In this document: positions 20,301 through 29,124 of the stretch, piece after piece
Numbering within the stretch: the stretch's first letter is position 1
Layout: every line of letters begins with the position of its first letter
NCBI GenBank assembly: GCA_029339195.1
Contig: JAPTJF010000613.1
Coordinates: 1 to 29,124 of the forward strand
From: Micractinium sp. NFX-FRZ
Taxonomy: Eukaryota; Chlorophyta; Trebouxiophyceae; Chlorellales; Chlorellaceae
Direction of reading: 5' to 3'
DNA: 29,124 nt
The notes under the pieces: generated by a model
The model's input: the letters and a program-made list of their open reading frames with translations, nothing else
Databases searched by the model: none
What the model was told of the DNA's origin: nothing
Program-made: the position numbers and the translations under genes

Positions 20301-20416
20301 TGACTCCTTGTTTGCAAGCACTTGGCCCCCTGGAGCTGCAAGCCTGGGCATCTTGGGGCGCCGCCTCACCTGGCCGCGGCCGCGAGCGTTGAGGCGTGCG
20401 CATCATATTGCGCCAT
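17393..20416 (-). CDS. Short-chain dehydrogenase/reductase (273 aa)
   Basis: Seven exons: 20416-20370, 20129-20074, 19753-19637, 19316-19173, 18983-18840, 18111-17962, 17556-17393 (822 nt, stop TAA). The Rossmann-fold NAD(P)-binding start is clear: LCVVGGASGIVGSGISRQLL (about residues 30-49), a glycine-rich turn split by intron 2. The next strand gives AKVVALLRRE, and AIDHAVSCFGAW stands where SDRs usually have NNAG. The catalytic pair is in ALYGIVK (Tyr189, Lys193), with Ser175 or Ser178 as candidate catalytic Ser. Length suits a classical soluble SDR. Substrate not predictable; the Arg-rich stretch after the second strand (LLRRED) hints at NADP(H). The N-terminus MAQYDAHAST shows no obvious targeting signal. 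Introns 5 and 6 carry duplicated exon-boundary sequence. Confidence 0.88.
17749..17808 (-). repeat. Degenerate copy of exon 7 start inside dehydrogenase intron 6
   Basis: On the minus strand this reads KTPRYGSHLVRGLHAHSQ, against the true exon 7 start ETPRYDSHFVQGLRAHSN (17556 downward). Similarity includes the bases just before the exon (GCAAAG versus GCAGAG). It lies about 245 bp upstream of the real acceptor. A weaker possible third copy is near 17645-17675. Confidence 0.75.
18121..18360. repeat. Purine-rich tandem repeats in dehydrogenase intron 5
   Basis: At least four units around GGGAGTGAGGGTGGGGC, spaced roughly 60 bp, interleaved with GGGGCGGAC and GGCAGGG. On the transcribed strand this is a long pyrimidine-rich tract ahead of the exon 6 acceptor. 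Confidence 0.7.
18530..18880 (-). repeat. Copies of exon 5 end and donor inside dehydrogenase intron 5
   Basis: The true exon 5 end reads, on the minus strand, TACATCACCGGCGGCGTGG|GTGAGG (donor GT 18839-18838). Degenerate copies follow within the intron with donor-like GTGAG at 18765-18764, 18628-18627 and 18533-18532. The copies keep versions of the coding words FLYI and TGGVG. The third also repeats about 40 bp of following intron (GTGTTTCGACGTGTGTGGGCG). Confidence 0.8.
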
Positions 20417-21094
20417 GATGGCGCGTGCAGTGAATCGGTGAATACAAGTTGGCGCGGAACGTGCCGGTGCAGCAGATAATTTGCTGCGGCGTGCTGGGCT
20501 GCAGCGCAGCAGGAAGAGGAATAAAAGGTGAGCCGGTCAGCACTATCGACATTTCACAGGCACGAGTGGCATTGTCTAAAGCCGTAGCGGGGGGCGCTTG
20601 TAGATGACAGCCAGTTGTGCCCATTCAGCCCGCTTTCATTGTCCTCTGTTCAATGTCCTCTGTACCTTAGCCGCCTCTGGGGAAATTCCGGCCGGCGTGG
20701 TCCTGCGAACGCGGCCATAGCGCGTGATTCGCGCATGCATGAGCAAAATGCAACTGCAGGGGTGTGTGGCTGCGGCCGGCACCGGCCGCCCTCGGCATCT
20801 GCTCTATCTTGGTATTGTGGCCCTCAACTACGGTCATCCTCTTCTCGCCTGGCACATAATGTGGGGCAAATACATGTCATATGACGTACATGATGCTGGT
20901 ACAGGACTCGCGCATACCACAGAAAAACAGAAGTCGCTCATGCAGCAGCCCCCAGTGCCCGCTCCCGCGCTCTTTGCAGCGGCCAACCGCAGCCCGCCCA
21001 GCAGCACCCACTTGTGAGCCTGCTGGAACCCAGCCCCTTTCCTCGACTTCTAGCATCCTTACATCATATCGGAGTATCTCAGGCAGGCGTTACT
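20417..21094. other. Intergenic: dehydrogenase promoter and NOM1-like 3' end
   Basis: No exon supported. Both flanking genes are on the minus strand. The stretch should hold the short 3' UTR of the NOM1-like gene at its right edge and the promoter and 5' UTR of the dehydrogenase at its left. A plus-strand ATAAAAG at 20521-20527 is on the wrong strand for the dehydrogenase TATA box. Confidence 0.5.
21059..21063 (-). terminator. Candidate TGTAA poly(A) signal of the NOM1-like gene
   Basis: Minus-strand TGTAA (plus TTACA) about 32 nt past the stop codon at 21095. It would give an unusually short 3' UTR, so a more distal signal is possible. Confidence 0.35.
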
Positions 21095-24000
21095 TCATGC
21101 AGAAGACCCCAGCGCCTTCTCCGCCCCCCGCAGCCGCCGCAGCAGCTCGCCCAGCTGCTCTGAGCTCAGGCCGCTAGCACCCGGCTGCTTGGCAGCCATC
21201 CAGGGGCCCACATTGCGCCGCAGGAAGGCGGCCAGAGACTGCCGCAGGGCCTTGAGCTCCGGCTGTGCCGCAATGCTGCACGGGAAAGGGGGAGCAAGGG
21301 GGAAGGGGTTGAGGGCGGGAGCAGAATGCCGGCCGGGGCGGGGAAGTCGTGCACCAAGCACTGCTCACCGCTGGGAGCGCTCGACAGGCAACAATGCAAC
21401 ACAGCGCTCACCGCTGGCAGGCTCAGCACGCAACAATGCAGCATAACCCTCACCACCAACAGGCTCAGCACGCAGCAAATGCAACACAGAGCTCCCCGCC
21501 GGCAGAGCTCGGCAGGCAACAACATTGCAACGGCACGGCGCTCACCGCTGGAAGAGGGCGGCACGCAGCAATGCAACACGGCGCTCACCGCCGGCAGAGC
21601 TCGGCAGGCAACAACAATGCAACGGCACGGCGCTCACCGCTGGAAGAGGGCGGCACGCAGCAATGCAACACAGCCCTCACCACCGACAGGCTCAGCACGC
21701 AGCAACAATGCAACAGCACGATGCGCTCACCGCTGGAAGAGTGCGGCGCTGGCTGCTGGTGACTTGCAGGAGGCCAGGAGGTGCTCGAAGAAGATGCGCC
21801 AGAAGAGGAGCTCCCTGGGGGGCAGCGCATCAGAGAAGTCGACCACCTGCGGGGGGAAGGCACGAGGGTGCAGAAGACTCTAAAAAGGCACTTATCCTCC
21901 CTTCATTGACATCCTCCTGCCCCTCCCTGCTCCCCTTCCTTCCTCAACACCTTCTGCCCCTCCCTGTCCCCTCCCTGTTCCCTCAGCGACACCCTTGGCC
22001 ACCTCCCTGCTCCCCTCCCTTCCAGAGAACACCGCTCTGCCCCTCCTCACCTTGAGCATGGTGGAGGGCAGGGCGGCGGCTGCCAGTATGGTGCCCATGA
22101 GGCGAGCCAGGTTGGTCAGCCGCCGCACCTCCATGCCCGGCAGCTCCTTCAGCTGGTCCCACAGGCAGAACTGCACATGTACGTAGGGGTGTGAGGGCGG
22201 GTTTTGAAAAGTTGTACATTTGCAAGATCGGTCGCCCCCTCCCAGATCTGTGCACGTACTTGGCAGAGGGAGCACAGCAGCTGGCATGTCGGCGCATGCT
22301 GGCCACCAAGAGCGCCAAACAGCTCCCGCGGCACGCCGCCCCCCCTCGTGCCTCCTGCACCCTCTGCCCCCAACCAACTGCAGCCTCACCGTGGGGGCCC
22401 ACCCCTGCCTCCCACCCCTCATCCCTCTTACACTCGGGACACCGCCCAGCCCAGCCCGCCCACCTGCAGCAATACCCTTAGGGGCCCAGCATCCCTCACA
22501 CCCCTCGCCTTCTGCCAAACAACCCTTGCGCGCCGCCCACCCCACCTACCTGCAGCGTCATCTTGTGGCTCTTGCTGACCCCCGCCAGGCGCAGCAGCAG
22601 GTGGGCGTAGTACGCGTTCCATGCCTTCTCCTGCACGCAGGCCAGGGGGGGAGATCACCGGGGCGCGCGTCAGCGTTGGAAGCGGGGGCGTGCCATGCAG
22701 GAAGCAGCGTGCTCTCTCTGCCCCACCCAGCGGCCAGCAGACGGCGCAGCCCAAATCTGCCCGCTTCCCGCACACCGCCAGTTGCAAGCCACCGCGCCTG
22801 AGGGCAGCCCTCCGCTACGGTGACGTACAGAACGGTGCCTTCCAACACCGGAACGGTGCCTTCTGACACCACCCATCACTGGACTCAAGACCGCCATACC
22901 TGCAGGCAGCACTCCACGGTGACGCGCACCACCTCCCGCTCCTGCTCGCCCTTTAGGCCCAGCCGCAGCAGGCGCTCAACAGCGTCCACACAGTCCTCGC
23001 TGCCCATCACAACGCAGAACACGGCGCGCCGCACGTCTGCATGCATGGGCAGGCAAGCGGGGGTGGGAGAAGTGAATTGGGGGGGGGGGGGACATCACAG
23101 AGCACCGTGAGCAGCACATTTGCACGCAGGGGGGCAAGCCGGGGAATGGGAGAAGGGAGGCGCGGCAGGGGTGGCACGGGGGACGGGGGCGGAAAGGGGC
23201 GGGGAAGTCCGGCAGAGGAGGATGCCAATCAGGGAGCAATAGCAGCAGGGCGGGGCGCTGCTGCGTGGCGCATGTGCAGCTCCGCAAGCTGTGCAGTCCT
23301 ATACTGAAGCTGCGCAGAAGCTTGAGATGCAGCCTGTATGCACCAATGGTAGCACCTCCCACCTGTATTCATGCGCAGCGCCGCCGCCAGCTTGAGCAGC
23401 TCAGGCCCCGCCAGCCCTCCCTCCCCGGTGCCGCCTCCCGCTGCTGCCGCCGCCGTCGCCGCGCGCAGAGCGGCGTTGCTGCCCAGCTGCTGCGGCCGGG
23501 CATCTGCTGCCTCGGGCATCCACCAAATACCCTGCAGGCCGGGGGTGAGGGGGCGGGGGGAGCACATGTGACACAGCACAGCACAGCACAGCACAGCGCA
23601 GCACAGCACAGCGCAGCACAGCACAGCACGTGGGCAGCCGCCAGGGCCTCATGCTGCCAAGGCACTGCCTCTCGCGATCCCCTGTCTATAAACCTCTGTT
23701 GCCTCTCTCCCTCCATCCCCCGCGGGGCTGCCAACCTAATGCCAGCCAAGGCACTGCTGCCAGCAGCGCTCAAACCCACACCAATACGGGACTACATTAT
23801 TACCGCAGCTGGCTGCTGCGCCCTTTAAGGCCCCCATGTCTAAGCGTCGCGCCTCCTCCTCGCTGCCTCCCTACCTCATTCCATCTACAAAACCCCTGCT
23901 TCCCCCCCATTAACTTCAAGCTCTAATCCATCGCCCCCTGCCCACCTTTTTGTTGGGCTGCAGCACCTTGCTCCATGCGATGCCGCCCACCGCCACGTCA

Positions 24001-27000
24001 GTGGCGCCGCTGCCCTTGAGCCACTTGCTGACAGCTGGCGCCAGCTCCACCACCCGCCGCTTTGCGTCCTCCCGCCGCCTGCAGTCGGATGGACATGGGA
24101 CGTGGAGAGGCGTGGTGGTGGTAGTGGGGAACAAGAAGGAGGCATGTCACAAGCCAGGCAACCCTTCCCATCCAGCCCAGAAGGGTGCCTCCGCCCCCGC
24201 CTCTCAATCTGCGCTGGTTTGCGTCCAGCAACAAGAGCGTCTGCTGGCTCTAAACGTGATTGCTTCATTGATTAATGGAATGTACAAGAAGCACGCAGTG
24301 AACAGACCCAACAGCATCAGCCCATCCACCTGTTGTTGTTCACTACAAGCTCGAGCAGCACCTGTGCCCGCTAAGAAACAAGAATATGTAGATAAACGGC
24401 ACCCACCTGTTGTTCTTCACATCCACCACCAGCTCGAGCAGCATCTGAGCCCGCTTGGTCAGCGTGCCCGCGCCCCCCGCCTCAGCCGCACGCGCATGCG
24501 CCGCCACCACAAACTCCTTCATTTGCACCGGGTCGGCTGCACGGGGGGGGGGAGGTGGGCAGAACTGGTGTAAGGCCAGGCACGCCTCCGCCCTGCAGCA
24601 CATGCTGCCCTGGCCAGCCTAGGATGCACATGAGAGGGCTGTGGCACGCCTGTGCCCTGCAGCGCGTACTGCCCAACTCCCCAGCACACGCATGCTCTGC
24701 CCTGGATTGTGCCTGCCCTACCCTGGCGGGGCACAAGGCACCTTGGGTCCACCCCACCTGCCACGGCTGCCCCACCTGTTCTGCCCCGCCTCTGCAATGC
24801 CACTGCCCGCAGCGCATGCTGCACACATGCTGCTGTGCATGCTGCCCGCCCCACCTGCTCTGAGCTGCAGGCCGCATGCGTGCAGCAGCGTGACAATCAT
24901 GCTGACATCCCCCTCGGTGAACCTGCAGGCACGCATGAGGCGGTGGGCAGGGGCAAGTGGGTGGCACAAGAGAGGGGGGAGCGTGGGCGCCCACGGCAGC
25001 GGCTGCACGCAGCCTGAGGCATCGGGGGCGGATCCCTGTGTGCAGCCTGGACACAACAAGTAAACAACCACCTGGCCACCCCACGGGGGACCACCCAGCC
25101 AGCTGTCGCCAGCTCAGCTCACCGCTGCCGCCAGCTGTCCAGCATGCTGTACATCATGTCAGCCCTCAGCGCTCCCGCCAGGTATAGGTGTGCCGCCACC
25201 ATGGTCAGGTTGTGGCAGCACAGGCTGTCGCTGCTGGCAGCAGCACTCTCCAGCCGGGCGGCCAGCCTGCAGCGGGGCGGCAACAGCGTGCAAAGCGGGC
25301 AAAGCGTGGGGTGGGGTGGCCGTGCTGGGAGGCGGGGAGGCACCCAAGCTCTGTGCACCTCAGTCAGTGGCGCAGCGCGTTGCAGCTGCCAACAAAGCAC
25401 AGCCCTGCTTGCATTGCAAGCCTTACGCCCTCCTATGACAGCCCCCGTGCTTCCACATCTTGGCAGGATGCGCCGTTTCTAAGTCGTGGGGGGGCCAGAA
25501 GCCATAACAACATTCCCAACCGTAAACCAGGGCCCACCTGTCCAAAAAGTTGGCAACTATCTCTGCAGACCGCACGCTGCCCGCCAGCCCCGCCACCGCG
25601 GCAGCTGTCACCGCCGCAAAGCGGTCGGACGCGCGGGGGCCCTCGGCAGCGGCGGAGATGAGCTCAGCGCACACAGCGTCGCTGACGAGGCGCCGCCCCT
25701 CCTGCTGGTACAGCTCAGTCAGGTCGCTGCATAGAGGGGGGCAGGTACCAGGTAGTTGGGGGAGGAAAATATGTGATGAGGGTCATGTTCCGAGGACAGA
25801 CAAGGAGGGAGTGGAGGCATGCAGCTGCGGTGGGAACGGCAGGCGGCTGGCTAGGCAGCGTGAGAGCACGTCACGACTGTGCACAGAGGGTTAAGCAGCA
25901 CGCTGGGGTGCTCTGCCTGGAGGCAGCACACCAGAGCGGCAGGAACCTGCGACCCCAAAGCAAAGCGGCCTCACCTCACAATGCCTTGGATGTTTGCCTC
26001 TGCCAGCCGGTTGAGCAGGCCGCGCACACGGCGCTCCACGCGGGCCGCCGCCTCGCTGCCGCCGGCACCGGCCGCTGCTGCCGCCGCGGCTGCACGCCGC
26101 GCAGCGGGCGGCACGTACCGCCCCACCGCCGCTGCCGGGGGCTGCTGCTGCTGCTGCTGCCGGCCCTCCTCCTCCTCCTCCTCCTCCTCCCCCTCCTCGC
26201 TGCCCGCGTCATCACCGCTGCTACCAGAGAGTATGTCACTCCCTCCCTCTTCATCTGACCCCTCCTCCTCGCTGCCCTCACCGTCGCCTCCATTGCCGTG
26301 CCGCTGCCGTTGGTGCCGCTGGCGTTGCGCTGCCGCCTCCTCCTCCTCGCTGCCGCTGCCACTGCCGCTGCCGCCGTCCTCATCAGACCCCTCCTCATCG
26401 CTACCATCTGACTGCAGCCCGCCTAGCAGACTGTCCTCATCGCCGCTGCTCATGCCGCCGTCGCCGTCCTCTTCATCGTCCTCTTCATCTCCTTCTCCTT
26501 CCGACAGTCCCTCCTCACCCTCCGAGCCGCTGCTGCCCATCAGCCCATCCAGCCCATCTTCTCCCTCCCCCTCGCTGCCACTGCTATCCATCAAGTCGAA
26601 GTCCTGCTCGTCCTCGCTGCCCTCCTCGCTGCCCGCCGCCGCTGCCTGCGCCGCTGCCAGCTGCTTGCGCTTCTTCCCGCCGCCTGCTGCCCCTGCCAGG
26701 GGTGATCCTGGGCTGCCGTCCGCCCCCTCTGAGTCCGAGCCAAACAGATCATCAATGCCACCAAGCTCTGCAGGGTACTCCGGGGGGTGGTAAGGCAGGA
26801 GGGGGTATGAACATTAGTGGAAGGGGGTGCTTGCGGAAAGGAGGGTGCGTAAGATTACGAGGAGACAGGTTGCACCGCCATGCAGCTCTGCAGGGGCATA
26901 TGTTGCGAGGCGCATTGGGCGCTTGGCAGCAGCAAGAGGCTGGCATGCTGCCCTCCGGGCCCAAAAGCCCTCCCCAATTGCCCACCTTGCATGCAACCCG

Positions 27001-27842
27001 CCAGCCCATGCCCATCCACCACCCTCATGCAGCCCATCTGCAGCCCTCCTCACGCGTCAGGCCTTGCCCATCTGCTGCCTCCCCACCTAAAGGCACTCGC
27101 CCACCCACACCAGCCCACCCACCCTCGAGGAAATCGTCCAGCCCATCCTCTCCCCCCATCTGCGTCTTGCCCCTCTTCAGCCCCAGCTTCTTCGCCAACT
27201 GCCGCTGCAGCTCCCTTTCTGCATCACCCTCCGCCTGCAGTTCCAGCAAGTACCAAAGCGGGGTGGTGGGGTGAGGACAGAGCAACTGCAGTGCACAGGT
27301 TGGTGAGGCGCAGATGCGAGGCATTGCAGGCAAGCTGCATGGCAGTGGCAACAGTGGCAATTCGTTGCACCCCCCACCTGAAGGTGTTCTGGCAGCAGCT
27401 CTGCAAACTTGCTGCCTGCTCCAAAGTCCGGCAGCAAGCCGCCCACACGCTGGCGCTTGGCAGCGGGGGCGTCGGCATCCCTGCCCCTCTTGTCCGCATG
27501 ACCCCGCTGCTGCTGCTGTGGCCTGACGCCTCTGCCGCCGGCTGCGCCACGGCCTCGGCCACCAAATTTCGGGCCGTCGGCCCTGCCACCATCTCTGTCG
27601 CCGCCCCTGCCGCCGTCTCTGCCGCCGCCGCTGCTGCCGCCACGCCGCTCCTCCCGCTCAGCCTTGCGCCGCTCCTTGCGGGGCGGCTGTCCTCTTCCCC
27701 TGCCACCGCCGCCAGCAGCTCCCTCGCCAAACAGCTCTTTGGTTAGCTTGCCGGGCAGGCGCGGGCCGCTGCGACCGCCACCGCCTCCGAAGCGGCCGCC
27801 GCCTCTTCCGCCTCCCCTGCCCCTTCCACGGCCTCCGAACAT
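21095..27842 (-). CDS. NOM1: NOM1/Sgd1-like nucleolar MIF4G-MA3 protein (945 aa)
   Basis: Fourteen exons: 27842-27378, 27234-27123, 26767-25975, 25726-25538, 25266-25123, 24922-24855, 24536-24407, 24078-23946, 23531-23363, 23036-22900, 22630-22550, 22170-22051, 21846-21731, 21275-21095 (2838 nt, frame kept, stop TGA). Regions: Arg-Gly-rich N-terminus (1-40) and basic stretch; acidic Glu/Asp/Ser/Gly region (about 195-400); MIF4G domain starting near VERRVRGLLNRLAEANIQGIV (about 440-640), with FTEGDVSMIVTLLHACG and VVDVKNNR typical of the family; the linker PNKKGIWWMPE; MA3 domain (about 735-850). NOM1/Sgd1 proteins act in the nucleolus in 18S rRNA/40S production. Length is close to human NOM1 (about 860 aa). 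The ATG at 27842 is the only good start before MFGGRGRGRG. Many introns hold copies of their own splice-site regions. Confidence 0.88.
21363..21737 (-). repeat. Nine-unit array of exon 13 end and donor in NOM1 intron 13
   Basis: Units start at plus 21363, 21406, 21448, 21491, 21540, 21583, 21632, 21675 and 21725 (period 42-50 bp). The last unit is the real exon 13 boundary, which reads CTCTTCCAGCG|GTGAGCGC on the minus strand. Units at 21540 and 21632 repeat that boundary exactly; the others vary (for example AGCTCTGCCGGCG|GTGAGC). Seven of the eight intronic units keep GGTGAG; the 21491 unit has lost it. The array fills most of the intron. Confidence 0.93.
22790..22870 (-). repeat. Possible exon 10 end copy and short duplication in NOM1 intron 10
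   Basis: On the minus strand, GTCACCGTAGCGGAGGGCTG followed by CCCTCAG resembles the true exon 10 end GTCACCGTGGAGTGCTGCCTGCAG (22900). The encoded words VTVAEGCPQ and VTVECCLQ are also alike. Next to it, a 20-bp word GAACGGTGCCTTCY-AACACCG type occurs twice (22832-22870). Confidence 0.45.
23572..23629. repeat. (CACAG)n/(CGCAG) microsatellite in an intron
   Basis: About eleven pentamer units CACAG with occasional CGCAG, in NOM1 intron 8 just upstream of the exon 9 acceptor side on the minus strand. Confidence 0.85.
24322..24456 (-). repeat. Exon 7 end and donor copy in NOM1 intron 7
   Basis: The true exon 7 tail (minus strand) includes TGCTGCTCGAGCTGGTGGTG and ends AACAACAG|GTGGGTG (24407). 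The intron repeats it at 24372-24322: TGCTGCTCGAGCTTGTAGTG, then ACAACAG|GTGGATG, with a 9-base internal deletion. The donor-like GT is 77 bp beyond the real one. Confidence 0.85.
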
Positions 27843-28348
27843 GTACACAGTGACAATTCAGCAGCTCCGATCAAGTCGCGTGCCGATACTGGTGAAAACA
27901 CAAGTGCCAACCGCGCTCAGAGGGACTGCAACCCTTCCGGCCGACCCAAGTTGGCGCTGCACTCGGTGTGTATAATGGAGAGCCTGCGTGCAGGGCGCAT
28001 GCATGCCGGAGCTCGCCGTGCTGTGCCTGCCGCCGCCTCTAGCCTTGGCGCCAAACATGGAGCACCCCCCTTCGCATGCACCGTCGCATGGCAGTCAAGA
28101 GCATTACACTGTCATATGCCCAGGGTCACGGTAAGAGTAGTAATTGAAGAGAAGGAGCAGGCAACGTGGCAAGGCCCTGGCGCTGAGATCGAACAGGGAG
28201 GACAAGCAGGCGGGGGAGTGGCCAGGCCCAGGGTGTGCAACTGAGCACCTAAACCCTAACGCCCTATCTGCTGCCCCATCAAGCCGCATGGGCCGTGAGA
28301 GGGCCGCTAACCACAGCCCCAGTTGTCATCACGTCCAGCATCCACGTC
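27843..28348. other. Intergenic: SR-protein 3' UTR and NOM1-like promoter
   Basis: Both flanking genes are on the minus strand. The right part is the 3' UTR of the RS-domain gene (stop at 28349), with a TGTAA at 28108-28104. The left part is the promoter and 5' UTR of the NOM1-like gene. No exon seen. Confidence 0.55.
28104..28108 (-). terminator. Candidate TGTAA poly(A) signal of the SR-type gene
   Basis: Minus-strand TGTAA (plus TTACA) about 240 nt past the stop codon at 28349. Confidence 0.4.
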
Positions 28349-29124
28349 CTAATCCATCCTGTCATCACCAGCAGGCGCCGGGGAGCGGGAGCGGGAGCGG
28401 GCGGGGGAGCGGGAGCGGGCCGGGGACTTGCTGCGCGCCGGGCTGCGGCTCCGGGCGGGGGACCGGCTCTTGCTGCGGCTGGGGGAGCGCGCAGGGGAGC
28501 GGCCGCGCGGCGCAGGGCTCCTGCTGCGCGACCGGCTGGGGCTGCGCCGCTTTGGGCTGCACACATACACGGGGTGACATGGCAGGTGCGGATCCATCAG
28601 CAGGCTGCTCCCGTGCAGTCCATCAGCTGCTGTAGCAAGCACACCGAGCACAACAATGTGGAATTGATTCTCAAAGACTGCACGGCACACCCGGCCAGGT
28701 CGTTTGCCGTGCCGCCCCTCTGGCAAGCGGCACACAAAAACAACACAGCACGGCGCTTGCCTGCGGGAGCGGCTGGGGCTGCGGCGCCGCCGGTCACGGC
28801 TGCACAGGGCAACGGCAATAACACCCAGGTAGGTTGGCACAACTGGCGGCATTACCGGCATCAGCAGCAGCAGCACTACTGCATGCACAGAGCCGGAGGC
28901 GGCGAGCACAGCAGACATACGGCTGGCACCTGCAACACATCATTTTGCCCCCGCAGCTCCTCACCCCGCCCAGAGCAGCGCTCCGCCCACACATACCTGG
29001 GAGAGCGACTGGGGCTGCGCTTCCTGTCCCGGCTGCGGCTGCGGCTGGGGCTGCGCCGCCGCCTGTCGCGGCTGCGGGACCGGCTGGGGCTGCGACGCCT
29101 CCGCGGGGGGCTGCGCGAGCGGCC
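28349..29124 (-). CDS. SR-type splicing factor, C-terminal RS domain (partial)
   Basis: The gene runs off the right edge; only the C-terminus is present. Exons: 29124-28997 (open at the edge), 28799-28761 (39-nt microexon), 28556-28349 (stop TAG). All joins are phase 2. The encoded sequence is almost entirely Arg-Ser dipeptides in blocks such as RDRRRRSPSRSRS and SPARSRSPARSKSP, ending APAGDDRMD. Such RS domains mark SR-family splicing factors or related RS-rich nuclear proteins, which bind pre-mRNA through an N-terminal RRM (not in this window) and recruit spliceosome components; phosphorylation of the serines by SR/CLK kinases is known for the family. The last intron uses a GC donor (CGCAG|GCAAGC). 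Which SR protein cannot be told. Confidence 0.8.

Noticed and set aside
21326..22055. Plus-strand frames over the NOM1 intron 13 array
   Set aside because: Repetitive His/Gln/Ala translations come from the tandem array; the real gene is on the other strand.
23281..23362. Possible exon 9 end copy in NOM1 intron 9 (CTCAAGCT and CTGCGCA words)
   Set aside because: Words are in the right order but spacing and donor do not match; too weak.
25975..26594. Acidic Asp/Glu/Ser/Gly tract as a separate repeat element
   Set aside because: In frame inside a NOM1-like exon; acidic N-terminal regions are normal in nucleolar proteins of this type.
1..29124. CRISPR arrays, prokaryotic operons, tRNA or rRNA genes, LTR or IS elements
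   Set aside because: The intronic arrays have no spacer pattern, no transposase or reverse-transcriptase sequence was seen, and no cloverleaf or rRNA motif was recognised; the DNA is plainly nuclear and intron-rich.

Overview
The window looks like nuclear DNA from a green alga, most likely a trebouxiophyte related to Chlorella. It is very GC-rich, and its genes are broken into many short exons. Introns mostly run GTGAG/GTGGG to YNTGCAG, and several likely 3' ends carry the chlorophyte poly(A) signal TGTAA. I rebuilt the gene models by hand. In six of the seven models every exon join keeps one open frame from start to stop, or from the window edge to the stop. The first model (membrane protein) has an uncertain 5' end. 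Species assignment is inference.

Layout. 1-1937: no supported gene. 1938-3324 (-): two-exon multi-pass membrane protein of unknown function. 4550-9735 (-) and 10009-14578 (+): two divergently transcribed, related single-pass receptor-like kinases with 273 bp between their start codons. The first has a signal peptide, three PAN/Apple-like modules, a TM helix and a Raf/MLK-like kinase domain. The second has the same TM helix, linker and kinase architecture, but a different Cys-rich ectodomain and a degraded catalytic loop (HCN for HRD, DFA for DFG), so it is probably a pseudokinase. 15287-16773 (+): a 201-aa protein resembling human C1orf109/AIRIM, a ribosome-maturation factor. 17393-20416 (-): a 273-aa short-chain dehydrogenase/reductase. 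21095-27842 (-): a 945-aa NOM1/Sgd1-like nucleolar MIF4G-MA3 protein. 28349-29124 (-): the C-terminal RS domain of an SR-type splicing factor, cut by the window edge.

The strongest unusual signal is inside the introns. Many contain degenerate tandem copies of their own exon end plus splice site. The clearest is NOM1 intron 13, with eight extra 42-50 bp units, seven of which keep a GGTGAG donor. Similar copies occur in the dehydrogenase (two introns), the AIRIM-like gene, NOM1 intron 7 (weaker in introns 5, 6, 10 and 11) and the pseudokinase (a donor copy and a duplicated acceptor). In the pseudokinase the upstream acceptor would add exactly 21 in-frame residues. This suggests that local tandem duplication across exon-intron boundaries is an active way introns grow in this genome.

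The receptor pair may act together: shared promoter region, shared TM/kinase module, one active-looking kinase and one probable pseudokinase. The AIRIM-like and NOM1-like genes both point to ribosome biogenesis, but with the dehydrogenase between them a functional cluster is only a suggestion.
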